From the NCBI GenBank assembly GCA_963971305.1, contig OZ020303.1:63984867-64048866 (forward strand): a stretch of 64,000 nt of DNA. The letters are read 5' to 3'. Source of the DNA: Arcuatula senhousia. Its lineage: Eukaryota; Mollusca; Bivalvia; Mytilida; Mytilidae. Positions 1 through 15,900 of the stretch are shown here, one piece after another. Position 1 is the first letter of the stretch; each line of letters opens with the position of its first letter. The notes beneath the pieces were generated by a model. That model made no database searches. It had not been told where the DNA came from and was given only the letters and a program-made list of their open reading frames with translations. Made by a program: the position numbers and the translations under genes.

Positions 1-948
1 TTTTGTTCCAAATATATTCAAGTTTTGAAATATACAAAACACTTAAATACATAAAAATATGTTTATCTATTAAGGTAGTAAGACACAGTTCGGTTATGTT
101 TACAAGTTAGTTTCGGAGAGTGACATCCTAGAATTTCTAAAGTAAAATACAAAGGTCGAATCTAAGTAGCTATAAATTAAGAATGCCATATAATTTAGTA
201 ACGAAAGTGTGCTCAACTGATAGGGAATCTTTCAGAGGTCATATTTTTGACAAAGTATAAAAATATTCGAAAAAACGGAAGTTTAGCGTCCCCTTTCCGG
301 CATGGTGTCATTTTTATTTTACCGATCTTTTGAACGTTTTTATTAATGCTTGTTTTTAAGGTAAAAAATGCGACGTCATTTCTTGAAAAAATAAGCCGGT
401 CGATGTATAGGTTTTTTACTTTTAATAAAGAGCCAGGTTTATGTACTTTCAGAGCATGTATAGCACTATAGAGGATTTAGTGCAGGTTTGAGTCTAATCT
501 AGGCTTGAATTATGGTAAAAAAGTGTATATTTTAGTGTTTTTTTCATGTATAATTTGTTTTTTGAGTTATCGGTTTGTAATGAAAAGATCTTATTTTTGC
601 AAGTAACAACTAACTGGAAGATAATCTATGGAATGTAAGGATTTCAACGATGTATGATAAGTGTTTATAAGGTTAAATATAGTTTTAGAATAGTTATTGG
701 AAGAAGCATATGTGCTGCAAAGCTATGGACGTTTCTGACGTTTTACCTAGAAGTGTGTTTTACTACCATTAACGTAATTGTCAACAATTATACTAGCATT
801 GAACGCGAACTAAATACCCATGTTAATTGGTGGAATTAAAGCTAAATCAATAAACAACAGATTAGTTAAAAAAAATTTGGGGAAAATATTAGTTGTCTTG
901 GAAAAAGGCCATAGCAACCAAAACAGCATATTTAAAAAAAATCGAGCG

Positions 949-968
949 AAAACGTTACGTAACGTTTT
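949..968. promoter_or_regulatory. Perfect 20-bp palindrome in each satellite unit, containing a PAR-bZIP/NFIL3-type core
   Basis: AAAACGTTACGTAACGTTTT is its own reverse complement. It occurs once per unit, about 21 times (949, 2383, 3817 and so on); unit 22 is truncated before it. The inner GTTACGTAAC matches RTTAYGTAAY, the consensus known for PAR-bZIP and NFIL3/E4BP4 factors. The palindrome is seen directly; binding is inference. Confidence 0.55.
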
Positions 969-3900
969 TCCAACTTTTCAGCTACATCATTTCTGTTTTT
1001 ATAAAGGTGAAAACGACCAAATGGACAAAATCTCTTTAAAATACAATTAATGTATGGATACTTATTTATTTACTGAACTTTTTCGACAGAACTCCGTATT
1101 TTTATGCAAAATGTGACGGTTTTGTCTCTTAGGAACATGATATTCAAAATTGTCGTACTTGGTCTTTACTTTGCAAACTGTGTTAATTTGATAGGTAAAA
1201 TCTCCCCGGACTTTAAAAAATAATCAATTAAAAGGTAAATGTCAATTATTTTATCAATAAATAACAAAAATGTGTAAAAATGTTGATTTTAATCTAAGAA
1301 ACAAAAAGACACCATGATATGTTATACTTTTCAAAAAATATTGCAAAACTATGGTCAAAAGTGAAAATAGGGTTCCAACTTTGACTTGCCATAACTTGGC
1401 TTATATATGACCTAAAAGAAATTGCTAAACATCATTTTGTTCCAAATATATTCAAGTTTTGAAATATACAAAACACTTAAATACATAAAAATATGTTTAT
1501 CTATTAAGGTAGTAAGACACAGTTCGGTTATGTTTACAAGTTAGTTTCGGAGAGTGACATCCTAGAATTTCTAAAGTAAAATACAAAGGTCGAATCTAAG
1601 TAGCTATAAATTAAGAATGCCATATAATTTAGTAACGAAAGTGTGCTCAACTGATAGGGAATCTTTCAGAGGTCATATTTTTGACAAAGTATAAAAATAT
1701 TCGAAAAAACGGAAGTTTAGCGTCCCCTTTCCGGCATGGTGTCATTTTTATTTTACCGATCTTTTGAACGTTTTTATTAATGCTTGTTTTTAAGGTAAAA
1801 AATGCGACGTCATTTCTTGAAAAAATAAGCCGGTCGATGTATAGGTTTTTTACTTTTAATAAAGAGCCAGGTTTATGTACTTTCAGAGCATGTATAGCAC
1901 TATAGAGGATTTAGTGCAGGTTTGAGTCTAATCTAGGCTTGAATTATGGTAAAAAAGTGTATATTTTAGTGTTTTTTTCATGTATAATTTGTTTTTTGAG
2001 TTATCGGTTTGTAATGAAAAGATCTTATTTTTGCAAGTAACAACTAACTGGAAGATAATCTATGGAATGTAAGGATTTCAACGATGTATGATAAGTGTTT
2101 ATAAGGTTAAATATAGTTTTAGAATAGTTATTGGAAGAAGCATATGTGCTGCAAAGCTATGGACGTTTCTGACGTTTTACCTAGAAGTGTGTTTTACTAC
2201 CATTAACGTAATTGTCAACAATTATACTAGCATTGAACGCGAACTAAATACCCATGTTAATTGGTGGAATTAAAGCTAAATCAATAAACAACAGATTAGT
2301 TAAAAAAAATTTGGGGAAAATATTAGTTGTCTTGGAAAAAGGCCATAGCAACCAAAACAGCATATTTAAAAAAAATCGAGCGAAAACGTTACGTAACGTT
2401 TTTCCAACTTTTCAGCTACATCATTTCTGTTTTTATAAAGGTGAAAACGACCAAATGGACAAAATCTCTTTAAAATACAATTAATGTATGGATACTTATT
2501 TATTTACTGAACTTTTTCGACAGAACTCCGTATTTTTATGCAAAATGTGACGGTTTTGTCTCTTAGGAACATGATATTCAAAATTGTCGTACTTGGTCTT
2601 TACTTTGCAAACTGTGTTAATTTGATAGGTAAAATCTCCCCGGACTTTAAAAAATAATCAATTAAAAGGTAAATGTCAATTATTTTATCAATAAATAACA
2701 AAAATGTGTAAAAATGTTGATTTTAATCTAAGAAACAAAAAGACACCATGATATGTTATACTTTTCAAAAAATATTGCAAAACTATGGTCAAAAGTGAAA
2801 ATAGGGTTCCAACTTTGACTTGCCATAACTTGGCTTATATATGACCTAAAAGAAATTGCTAAACATCATTTTGTTCCAAATATATTCAAGTTTTGAAATA
2901 TACAAAACACTTAAATACATAAAAATATGTTTATCTATTAAGGTAGTAAGACACAGTTCGGTTATGTTTACAAGTTAGTTTCGGAGAGTGACATCCTAGA
3001 ATTTCTAAAGTAAAATACAAAGGTCGAATCTAAGTAGCTATAAATTAAGAATGCCATATAATTTAGTAACGAAAGTGTGCTCAACTGATAGGGAATCTTT
3101 CAGAGGTCATATTTTTGACAAAGTATAAAAATATTCGAAAAAACGGAAGTTTAGCGTCCCCTTTCCGGCATGGTGTCATTTTTATTTTACCGATCTTTTG
3201 AACGTTTTTATTAATGCTTGTTTTTAAGGTAAAAAATGCGACGTCATTTCTTGAAAAAATAAGCCGGTCGATGTATAGGTTTTTTACTTTTAATAAAGAG
3301 CCAGGTTTATGTACTTTCAGAGCATGTATAGCACTATAGAGGATTTAGTGCAGGTTTGAGTCTAATCTAGGCTTGAATTATGGTAAAAAAGTGTATATTT
3401 TAGTGTTTTTTTCATGTATAATTTGTTTTTTGAGTTATCGGTTTGTAATGAAAAGATCTTATTTTTGCAAGTAACAACTAACTGGAAGATAATCTATGGA
3501 ATGTAAGGATTTCAACGATGTATGATAAGTGTTTATAAGGTTAAATATAGTTTTAGAATAGTTATTGGAAGAAGCATATGTGCTGCAAAGCTATGGACGT
3601 TTCTGACGTTTTACCTAGAAGTGTGTTTTACTACCATTAACGTAATTGTCAACAATTATACTAGCATTGAACGCGAACTAAATACCCATGTTAATTGGTG
3701 GAATTAAAGCTAAATCAATAAACAACAGATTAGTTAAAAAAAATTTGGGGAAAATATTAGTTGTCTTGGAAAAAGGCCATAGCAACCAAAACAGCATATT
3801 TAAAAAAAATCGAGCGAAAACGTTACGTAACGTTTTTCCAACTTTTCAGCTACATCATTTCTGTTTTTATAAAGGTGAAAACGACCAAATGGACAAAATC

Positions 3901-6900
3901 TCTTTAAAATACAATTAATGTATGGATACTTATTTATTTACTGAACTTTTTCGACAGAACTCCGTATTTTTATGCAAAATGTGACGGTTTTGTCTCTTAG
4001 GAACATGATATTCAAAATTGTCGTACTTGGTCTTTACTTTGCAAACTGTGTTAATTTGATAGGTAAAATCTCCCCGGACTTTAAAAAATAATCAATTAAA
4101 AGGTAAATGTCAATTATTTTATCAATAAATAACAAAAATGTGTAAAAATGTTGATTTTAATCTAAGAAACAAAAAGACACCATGATATGTTATACTTTTC
4201 AAAAAATATTGCAAAACTATGGTCAAAAGTGAAAATAGGGTTCCAACTTTGACTTGCCATAACTTGGCTTATATATGACCTAAAAGAAATTGCTAAACAT
4301 CATTTTGTTCCAAATATATTCAAGTTTTGAAATATACAAAACACTTAAATACATAAAAATATGTTTATCTATTAAGGTAGTAAGACACAGTTCGGTTATG
4401 TTTACAAGTTAGTTTCGGAGAGTGACATCCTAGAATTTCTAAAGTAAAATACAAAGGTCGAATCTAAGTAGCTATAAATTAAGAATGCCATATAATTTAG
4501 TAACGAAAGTGTGCTCAACTGATAGGGAATCTTTCAGAGGTCATATTTTTGACAAAGTATAAAAATATTCGAAAAAACGGAAGTTTAGCGTCCCCTTTCC
4601 GGCATGGTGTCATTTTTATTTTACCGATCTTTTGAACGTTTTTATTAATGCTTGTTTTTAAGGTAAAAAATGCGACGTCATTTCTTGAAAAAATAAGCCG
4701 GTCGATGTATAGGTTTTTTACTTTTAATAAAGAGCCAGGTTTATGTACTTTCAGAGCATGTATAGCACTATAGAGGATTTAGTGCAGGTTTGAGTCTAAT
4801 CTAGGCTTGAATTATGGTAAAAAAGTGTATATTTTAGTGTTTTTTTCATGTATAATTTGTTTTTTGAGTTATCGGTTTGTAATGAAAAGATCTTATTTTT
4901 GCAAGTAACAACTAACTGGAAGATAATCTATGGAATGTAAGGATTTCAACGATGTATGATAAGTGTTTATAAGGTTAAATATAGTTTTAGAATAGTTATT
5001 GGAAGAAGCATATGTGCTGCAAAGCTATGGACGTTTCTGACGTTTTACCTAGAAGTGTGTTTTACTACCATTAACGTAATTGTCAACAATTATACTAGCA
5101 TTGAACGCGAACTAAATACCCATGTTAATTGGTGGAATTAAAGCTAAATCAATAAACAACAGATTAGTTAAAAAAAATTTGGGGAAAATATTAGTTGTCT
5201 TGGAAAAAGGCCATAGCAACCAAAACAGCATATTTAAAAAAAATCGAGCGAAAACGTTACGTAACGTTTTTCCAACTTTTCAGCTACATCATTTCTGTTT
5301 TTATAAAGGTGAAAACGACCAAATGGACAAAATCTCTTTAAAATACAATTAATGTATGGATACTTATTTATTTACTGAACTTTTTCGACAGAACTCCGTA
5401 TTTTTATGCAAAATGTGACGGTTTTGTCTCTTAGGAACATGATATTCAAAATTGTCGTACTTGGTCTTTACTTTGCAAACTGTGTTAATTTGATAGGTAA
5501 AATCTCCCCGGACTTTAAAAAATAATCAATTAAAAGGTAAATGTCAATTATTTTATCAATAAATAACAAAAATGTGTAAAAATGTTGATTTTAATCTAAG
5601 AAACAAAAAGACACCATGATATGTTATACTTTTCAAAAAATATTGCAAAACTATGGTCAAAAGTGAAAATAGGGTTCCAACTTTGACTTGCCATAACTTG
5701 GCTTATATATGACCTAAAAGAAATTGCTAAACATCATTTTGTTCCAAATATATTCAAGTTTTGAAATATACAAAACACTTAAATACATAAAAATATGTTT
5801 ATCTATTAAGGTAGTAAGACACAGTTCGGTTATGTTTACAAGTTAGTTTCGGAGAGTGACATCCTAGAATTTCTAAAGTAAAATACAAAGGTCGAATCTA
5901 AGTAGCTATAAATTAAGAATGCCATATAATTTAGTAACGAAAGTGTGCTCAACTGATAGGGAATCTTTCAGAGGTCATATTTTTGACAAAGTATAAAAAT
6001 ATTCGAAAAAACGGAAGTTTAGCGTCCCCTTTCCGGCATGGTGTCATTTTTATTTTACCGATCTTTTGAACGTTTTTATTAATGCTTGTTTTTAAGGTAA
6101 AAAATGCGACGTCATTTCTTGAAAAAATAAGCCGGTCGATGTATAGGTTTTTTACTTTTAATAAAGAGCCAGGTTTATGTACTTTCAGAGCATGTATAGC
6201 ACTATAGAGGATTTAGTGCAGGTTTGAGTCTAATCTAGGCTTGAATTATGGTAAAAAAGTGTATATTTTAGTGTTTTTTTCATGTATAATTTGTTTTTTG
6301 AGTTATCGGTTTGTAATGAAAAGATCTTATTTTTGCAAGTAACAACTAACTGGAAGATAATCTATGGAATGTAAGGATTTCAACGATGTATGATAAGTGT
6401 TTATAAGGTTAAATATAGTTTTAGAATAGTTATTGGAAGAAGCATATGTGCTGCAAAGCTATGGACGTTTCTGACGTTTTACCTAGAAGTGTGTTTTACT
6501 ACCATTAACGTAATTGTCAACAATTATACTAGCATTGAACGCGAACTAAATACCCATGTTAATTGGTGGAATTAAAGCTAAATCAATAAACAACAGATTA
6601 GTTAAAAAAAATTTGGGGAAAATATTAGTTGTCTTGGAAAAAGGCCATAGCAACCAAAACAGCATATTTAAAAAAAATCGAGCGAAAACGTTACGTAACG
6701 TTTTTCCAACTTTTCAGCTACATCATTTCTGTTTTTATAAAGGTGAAAACGACCAAATGGACAAAATCTCTTTAAAATACAATTAATGTATGGATACTTA
6801 TTTATTTACTGAACTTTTTCGACAGAACTCCGTATTTTTATGCAAAATGTGACGGTTTTGTCTCTTAGGAACATGATATTCAAAATTGTCGTACTTGGTC

Positions 6901-9900
6901 TTTACTTTGCAAACTGTGTTAATTTGATAGGTAAAATCTCCCCGGACTTTAAAAAATAATCAATTAAAAGGTAAATGTCAATTATTTTATCAATAAATAA
7001 CAAAAATGTGTAAAAATGTTGATTTTAATCTAAGAAACAAAAAGACACCATGATATGTTATACTTTTCAAAAAATATTGCAAAACTATGGTCAAAAGTGA
7101 AAATAGGGTTCCAACTTTGACTTGCCATAACTTGGCTTATATATGACCTAAAAGAAATTGCTAAACATCATTTTGTTCCAAATATATTCAAGTTTTGAAA
7201 TATACAAAACACTTAAATACATAAAAATATGTTTATCTATTAAGGTAGTAAGACACAGTTCGGTTATGTTTACAAGTTAGTTTCGGAGAGTGACATCCTA
7301 GAATTTCTAAAGTAAAATACAAAGGTCGAATCTAAGTAGCTATAAATTAAGAATGCCATATAATTTAGTAACGAAAGTGTGCTCAACTGATAGGGAATCT
7401 TTCAGAGGTCATATTTTTGACAAAGTATAAAAATATTCGAAAAAACGGAAGTTTAGCGTCCCCTTTCCGGCATGGTGTCATTTTTATTTTACCGATCTTT
7501 TGAACGTTTTTATTAATGCTTGTTTTTAAGGTAAAAAATGCGACGTCATTTCTTGAAAAAATAAGCCGGTCGATGTATAGGTTTTTTACTTTTAATAAAG
7601 AGCCAGGTTTATGTACTTTCAGAGCATGTATAGCACTATAGAGGATTTAGTGCAGGTTTGAGTCTAATCTAGGCTTGAATTATGGTAAAAAAGTGTATAT
7701 TTTAGTGTTTTTTTCATGTATAATTTGTTTTTTGAGTTATCGGTTTGTAATGAAAAGATCTTATTTTTGCAAGTAACAACTAACTGGAAGATAATCTATG
7801 GAATGTAAGGATTTCAACGATGTATGATAAGTGTTTATAAGGTTAAATATAGTTTTAGAATAGTTATTGGAAGAAGCATATGTGCTGCAAAGCTATGGAC
7901 GTTTCTGACGTTTTACCTAGAAGTGTGTTTTACTACCATTAACGTAATTGTCAACAATTATACTAGCATTGAACGCGAACTAAATACCCATGTTAATTGG
8001 TGGAATTAAAGCTAAATCAATAAACAACAGATTAGTTAAAAAAAATTTGGGGAAAATATTAGTTGTCTTGGAAAAAGGCCATAGCAACCAAAACAGCATA
8101 TTTAAAAAAAATCGAGCGAAAACGTTACGTAACGTTTTTCCAACTTTTCAGCTACATCATTTCTGTTTTTATAAAGGTGAAAACGACCAAATGGACAAAA
8201 TCTCTTTAAAATACAATTAATGTATGGATACTTATTTATTTACTGAACTTTTTCGACAGAACTCCGTATTTTTATGCAAAATGTGACGGTTTTGTCTCTT
8301 AGGAACATGATATTCAAAATTGTCGTACTTGGTCTTTACTTTGCAAACTGTGTTAATTTGATAGGTAAAATCTCCCCGGACTTTAAAAAATAATCAATTA
8401 AAAGGTAAATGTCAATTATTTTATCAATAAATAACAAAAATGTGTAAAAATGTTGATTTTAATCTAAGAAACAAAAAGACACCATGATATGTTATACTTT
8501 TCAAAAAATATTGCAAAACTATGGTCAAAAGTGAAAATAGGGTTCCAACTTTGACTTGCCATAACTTGGCTTATATATGACCTAAAAGAAATTGCTAAAC
8601 ATCATTTTGTTCCAAATATATTCAAGTTTTGAAATATACAAAACACTTAAATACATAAAAATATGTTTATCTATTAAGGTAGTAAGACACAGTTCGGTTA
8701 TGTTTACAAGTTAGTTTCGGAGAGTGACATCCTAGAATTTCTAAAGTAAAATACAAAGGTCGAATCTAAGTAGCTATAAATTAAGAATGCCATATAATTT
8801 AGTAACGAAAGTGTGCTCAACTGATAGGGAATCTTTCAGAGGTCATATTTTTGACAAAGTATAAAAATATTCGAAAAAACGGAAGTTTAGCGTCCCCTTT
8901 CCGGCATGGTGTCATTTTTATTTTACCGATCTTTTGAACGTTTTTATTAATGCTTGTTTTTAAGGTAAAAAATGCGACGTCATTTCTTGAAAAAATAAGC
9001 CGGTCGATGTATAGGTTTTTTACTTTTAATAAAGAGCCAGGTTTATGTACTTTCAGAGCATGTATAGCACTATAGAGGATTTAGTGCAGGTTTGAGTCTA
9101 ATCTAGGCTTGAATTATGGTAAAAAAGTGTATATTTTAGTGTTTTTTTCATGTATAATTTGTTTTTTGAGTTATCGGTTTGTAATGAAAAGATCTTATTT
9201 TTGCAAGTAACAACTAACTGGAAGATAATCTATGGAATGTAAGGATTTCAACGATGTATGATAAGTGTTTATAAGGTTAAATATAGTTTTAGAATAGTTA
9301 TTGGAAGAAGCATATGTGCTGCAAAGCTATGGACGTTTCTGACGTTTTACCTAGAAGTGTGTTTTACTACCATTAACGTAATTGTCAACAATTATACTAG
9401 CATTGAACGCGAACTAAATACCCATGTTAATTGGTGGAATTAAAGCTAAATCAATAAACAACAGATTAGTTAAAAAAAATTTGGGGAAAATATTAGTTGT
9501 CTTGGAAAAAGGCCATAGCAACCAAAACAGCATATTTAAAAAAAATCGAGCGAAAACGTTACGTAACGTTTTTCCAACTTTTCAGCTACATCATTTCTGT
9601 TTTTATAAAGGTGAAAACGACCAAATGGACAAAATCTCTTTAAAATACAATTAATGTATGGATACTTATTTATTTACTGAACTTTTTCGACAGAACTCCG
9701 TATTTTTATGCAAAATGTGACGGTTTTGTCTCTTAGGAACATGATATTCAAAATTGTCGTACTTGGTCTTTACTTTGCAAACTGTGTTAATTTGATAGGT
9801 AAAATCTCCCCGGACTTTAAAAAATAATCAATTAAAAGGTAAATGTCAATTATTTTATCAATAAATAACAAAAATGTGTAAAAATGTTGATTTTAATCTA

Positions 9901-12900
9901 AGAAACAAAAAGACACCATGATATGTTATACTTTTCAAAAAATATTGCAAAACTATGGTCAAAAGTGAAAATAGGGTTCCAACTTTGACTTGCCATAACT
10001 TGGCTTATATATGACCTAAAAGAAATTGCTAAACATCATTTTGTTCCAAATATATTCAAGTTTTGAAATATACAAAACACTTAAATACATAAAAATATGT
10101 TTATCTATTAAGGTAGTAAGACACAGTTCGGTTATGTTTACAAGTTAGTTTCGGAGAGTGACATCCTAGAATTTCTAAAGTAAAATACAAAGGTCGAATC
10201 TAAGTAGCTATAAATTAAGAATGCCATATAATTTAGTAACGAAAGTGTGCTCAACTGATAGGGAATCTTTCAGAGGTCATATTTTTGACAAAGTATAAAA
10301 ATATTCGAAAAAACGGAAGTTTAGCGTCCCCTTTCCGGCATGGTGTCATTTTTATTTTACCGATCTTTTGAACGTTTTTATTAATGCTTGTTTTTAAGGT
10401 AAAAAATGCGACGTCATTTCTTGAAAAAATAAGCCGGTCGATGTATAGGTTTTTTACTTTTAATAAAGAGCCAGGTTTATGTACTTTCAGAGCATGTATA
10501 GCACTATAGAGGATTTAGTGCAGGTTTGAGTCTAATCTAGGCTTGAATTATGGTAAAAAAGTGTATATTTTAGTGTTTTTTTCATGTATAATTTGTTTTT
10601 TGAGTTATCGGTTTGTAATGAAAAGATCTTATTTTTGCAAGTAACAACTAACTGGAAGATAATCTATGGAATGTAAGGATTTCAACGATGTATGATAAGT
10701 GTTTATAAGGTTAAATATAGTTTTAGAATAGTTATTGGAAGAAGCATATGTGCTGCAAAGCTATGGACGTTTCTGACGTTTTACCTAGAAGTGTGTTTTA
10801 CTACCATTAACGTAATTGTCAACAATTATACTAGCATTGAACGCGAACTAAATACCCATGTTAATTGGTGGAATTAAAGCTAAATCAATAAACAACAGAT
10901 TAGTTAAAAAAAATTTGGGGAAAATATTAGTTGTCTTGGAAAAAGGCCATAGCAACCAAAACAGCATATTTAAAAAAAATCGAGCGAAAACGTTACGTAA
11001 CGTTTTTCCAACTTTTCAGCTACATCATTTCTGTTTTTATAAAGGTGAAAACGACCAAATGGACAAAATCTCTTTAAAATACAATTAATGTATGGATACT
11101 TATTTATTTACTGAACTTTTTCGACAGAACTCCGTATTTTTATGCAAAATGTGACGGTTTTGTCTCTTAGGAACATGATATTCAAAATTGTCGTACTTGG
11201 TCTTTACTTTGCAAACTGTGTTAATTTGATAGGTAAAATCTCCCCGGACTTTAAAAAATAATCAATTAAAAGGTAAATGTCAATTATTTTATCAATAAAT
11301 AACAAAAATGTGTAAAAATGTTGATTTTAATCTAAGAAACAAAAAGACACCATGATATGTTATACTTTTCAAAAAATATTGCAAAACTATGGTCAAAAGT
11401 GAAAATAGGGTTCCAACTTTGACTTGCCATAACTTGGCTTATATATGACCTAAAAGAAATTGCTAAACATCATTTTGTTCCAAATATATTCAAGTTTTGA
11501 AATATACAAAACACTTAAATACATAAAAATATGTTTATCTATTAAGGTAGTAAGACACAGTTCGGTTATGTTTACAAGTTAGTTTCGGAGAGTGACATCC
11601 TAGAATTTCTAAAGTAAAATACAAAGGTCGAATCTAAGTAGCTATAAATTAAGAATGCCATATAATTTAGTAACGAAAGTGTGCTCAACTGATAGGGAAT
11701 CTTTCAGAGGTCATATTTTTGACAAAGTATAAAAATATTCGAAAAAACGGAAGTTTAGCGTCCCCTTTCCGGCATGGTGTCATTTTTATTTTACCGATCT
11801 TTTGAACGTTTTTATTAATGCTTGTTTTTAAGGTAAAAAATGCGACGTCATTTCTTGAAAAAATAAGCCGGTCGATGTATAGGTTTTTTACTTTTAATAA
11901 AGAGCCAGGTTTATGTACTTTCAGAGCATGTATAGCACTATAGAGGATTTAGTGCAGGTTTGAGTCTAATCTAGGCTTGAATTATGGTAAAAAAGTGTAT
12001 ATTTTAGTGTTTTTTTCATGTATAATTTGTTTTTTGAGTTATCGGTTTGTAATGAAAAGATCTTATTTTTGCAAGTAACAACTAACTGGAAGATAATCTA
12101 TGGAATGTAAGGATTTCAACGATGTATGATAAGTGTTTATAAGGTTAAATATAGTTTTAGAATAGTTATTGGAAGAAGCATATGTGCTGCAAAGCTATGG
12201 ACGTTTCTGACGTTTTACCTAGAAGTGTGTTTTACTACCATTAACGTAATTGTCAACAATTATACTAGCATTGAACGCGAACTAAATACCCATGTTAATT
12301 GGTGGAATTAAAGCTAAATCAATAAACAACAGATTAGTTAAAAAAAATTTGGGGAAAATATTAGTTGTCTTGGAAAAAGGCCATAGCAACCAAAACAGCA
12401 TATTTAAAAAAAATCGAGCGAAAACGTTACGTAACGTTTTTCCAACTTTTCAGCTACATCATTTCTGTTTTTATAAAGGTGAAAACGACCAAATGGACAA
12501 AATCTCTTTAAAATACAATTAATGTATGGATACTTATTTATTTACTGAACTTTTTCGACAGAACTCCGTATTTTTATGCAAAATGTGACGGTTTTGTCTC
12601 TTAGGAACATGATATTCAAAATTGTCGTACTTGGTCTTTACTTTGCAAACTGTGTTAATTTGATAGGTAAAATCTCCCCGGACTTTAAAAAATAATCAAT
12701 TAAAAGGTAAATGTCAATTATTTTATCAATAAATAACAAAAATGTGTAAAAATGTTGATTTTAATCTAAGAAACAAAAAGACACCATGATATGTTATACT
12801 TTTCAAAAAATATTGCAAAACTATGGTCAAAAGTGAAAATAGGGTTCCAACTTTGACTTGCCATAACTTGGCTTATATATGACCTAAAAGAAATTGCTAA

Positions 12901-15900
12901 ACATCATTTTGTTCCAAATATATTCAAGTTTTGAAATATACAAAACACTTAAATACATAAAAATATGTTTATCTATTAAGGTAGTAAGACACAGTTCGGT
13001 TATGTTTACAAGTTAGTTTCGGAGAGTGACATCCTAGAATTTCTAAAGTAAAATACAAAGGTCGAATCTAAGTAGCTATAAATTAAGAATGCCATATAAT
13101 TTAGTAACGAAAGTGTGCTCAACTGATAGGGAATCTTTCAGAGGTCATATTTTTGACAAAGTATAAAAATATTCGAAAAAACGGAAGTTTAGCGTCCCCT
13201 TTCCGGCATGGTGTCATTTTTATTTTACCGATCTTTTGAACGTTTTTATTAATGCTTGTTTTTAAGGTAAAAAATGCGACGTCATTTCTTGAAAAAATAA
13301 GCCGGTCGATGTATAGGTTTTTTACTTTTAATAAAGAGCCAGGTTTATGTACTTTCAGAGCATGTATAGCACTATAGAGGATTTAGTGCAGGTTTGAGTC
13401 TAATCTAGGCTTGAATTATGGTAAAAAAGTGTATATTTTAGTGTTTTTTTCATGTATAATTTGTTTTTTGAGTTATCGGTTTGTAATGAAAAGATCTTAT
13501 TTTTGCAAGTAACAACTAACTGGAAGATAATCTATGGAATGTAAGGATTTCAACGATGTATGATAAGTGTTTATAAGGTTAAATATAGTTTTAGAATAGT
13601 TATTGGAAGAAGCATATGTGCTGCAAAGCTATGGACGTTTCTGACGTTTTACCTAGAAGTGTGTTTTACTACCATTAACGTAATTGTCAACAATTATACT
13701 AGCATTGAACGCGAACTAAATACCCATGTTAATTGGTGGAATTAAAGCTAAATCAATAAACAACAGATTAGTTAAAAAAAATTTGGGGAAAATATTAGTT
13801 GTCTTGGAAAAAGGCCATAGCAACCAAAACAGCATATTTAAAAAAAATCGAGCGAAAACGTTACGTAACGTTTTTCCAACTTTTCAGCTACATCATTTCT
13901 GTTTTTATAAAGGTGAAAACGACCAAATGGACAAAATCTCTTTAAAATACAATTAATGTATGGATACTTATTTATTTACTGAACTTTTTCGACAGAACTC
14001 CGTATTTTTATGCAAAATGTGACGGTTTTGTCTCTTAGGAACATGATATTCAAAATTGTCGTACTTGGTCTTTACTTTGCAAACTGTGTTAATTTGATAG
14101 GTAAAATCTCCCCGGACTTTAAAAAATAATCAATTAAAAGGTAAATGTCAATTATTTTATCAATAAATAACAAAAATGTGTAAAAATGTTGATTTTAATC
14201 TAAGAAACAAAAAGACACCATGATATGTTATACTTTTCAAAAAATATTGCAAAACTATGGTCAAAAGTGAAAATAGGGTTCCAACTTTGACTTGCCATAA
14301 CTTGGCTTATATATGACCTAAAAGAAATTGCTAAACATCATTTTGTTCCAAATATATTCAAGTTTTGAAATATACAAAACACTTAAATACATAAAAATAT
14401 GTTTATCTATTAAGGTAGTAAGACACAGTTCGGTTATGTTTACAAGTTAGTTTCGGAGAGTGACATCCTAGAATTTCTAAAGTAAAATACAAAGGTCGAA
14501 TCTAAGTAGCTATAAATTAAGAATGCCATATAATTTAGTAACGAAAGTGTGCTCAACTGATAGGGAATCTTTCAGAGGTCATATTTTTGACAAAGTATAA
14601 AAATATTCGAAAAAACGGAAGTTTAGCGTCCCCTTTCCGGCATGGTGTCATTTTTATTTTACCGATCTTTTGAACGTTTTTATTAATGCTTGTTTTTAAG
14701 GTAAAAAATGCGACGTCATTTCTTGAAAAAATAAGCCGGTCGATGTATAGGTTTTTTACTTTTAATAAAGAGCCAGGTTTATGTACTTTCAGAGCATGTA
14801 TAGCACTATAGAGGATTTAGTGCAGGTTTGAGTCTAATCTAGGCTTGAATTATGGTAAAAAAGTGTATATTTTAGTGTTTTTTTCATGTATAATTTGTTT
14901 TTTGAGTTATCGGTTTGTAATGAAAAGATCTTATTTTTGCAAGTAACAACTAACTGGAAGATAATCTATGGAATGTAAGGATTTCAACGATGTATGATAA
15001 GTGTTTATAAGGTTAAATATAGTTTTAGAATAGTTATTGGAAGAAGCATATGTGCTGCAAAGCTATGGACGTTTCTGACGTTTTACCTAGAAGTGTGTTT
15101 TACTACCATTAACGTAATTGTCAACAATTATACTAGCATTGAACGCGAACTAAATACCCATGTTAATTGGTGGAATTAAAGCTAAATCAATAAACAACAG
15201 ATTAGTTAAAAAAAATTTGGGGAAAATATTAGTTGTCTTGGAAAAAGGCCATAGCAACCAAAACAGCATATTTAAAAAAAATCGAGCGAAAACGTTACGT
15301 AACGTTTTTCCAACTTTTCAGCTACATCATTTCTGTTTTTATAAAGGTGAAAACGACCAAATGGACAAAATCTCTTTAAAATACAATTAATGTATGGATA
15401 CTTATTTATTTACTGAACTTTTTCGACAGAACTCCGTATTTTTATGCAAAATGTGACGGTTTTGTCTCTTAGGAACATGATATTCAAAATTGTCGTACTT
15501 GGTCTTTACTTTGCAAACTGTGTTAATTTGATAGGTAAAATCTCCCCGGACTTTAAAAAATAATCAATTAAAAGGTAAATGTCAATTATTTTATCAATAA
15601 ATAACAAAAATGTGTAAAAATGTTGATTTTAATCTAAGAAACAAAAAGACACCATGATATGTTATACTTTTCAAAAAATATTGCAAAACTATGGTCAAAA
15701 GTGAAAATAGGGTTCCAACTTTGACTTGCCATAACTTGGCTTATATATGACCTAAAAGAAATTGCTAAACATCATTTTGTTCCAAATATATTCAAGTTTT
15801 GAAATATACAAAACACTTAAATACATAAAAATATGTTTATCTATTAAGGTAGTAAGACACAGTTCGGTTATGTTTACAAGTTAGTTTCGGAGAGTGACAT

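Noticed and set aside
654..1050. Two small ORFs (61 and 76 codons) repeated in every satellite unit
   Set aside because: They have no recognisable features and AT-driven composition, and the 76-codon frame is destroyed by the extra A in units 20 and 21 without other consequences. Repetition reflects the satellite, not selection.
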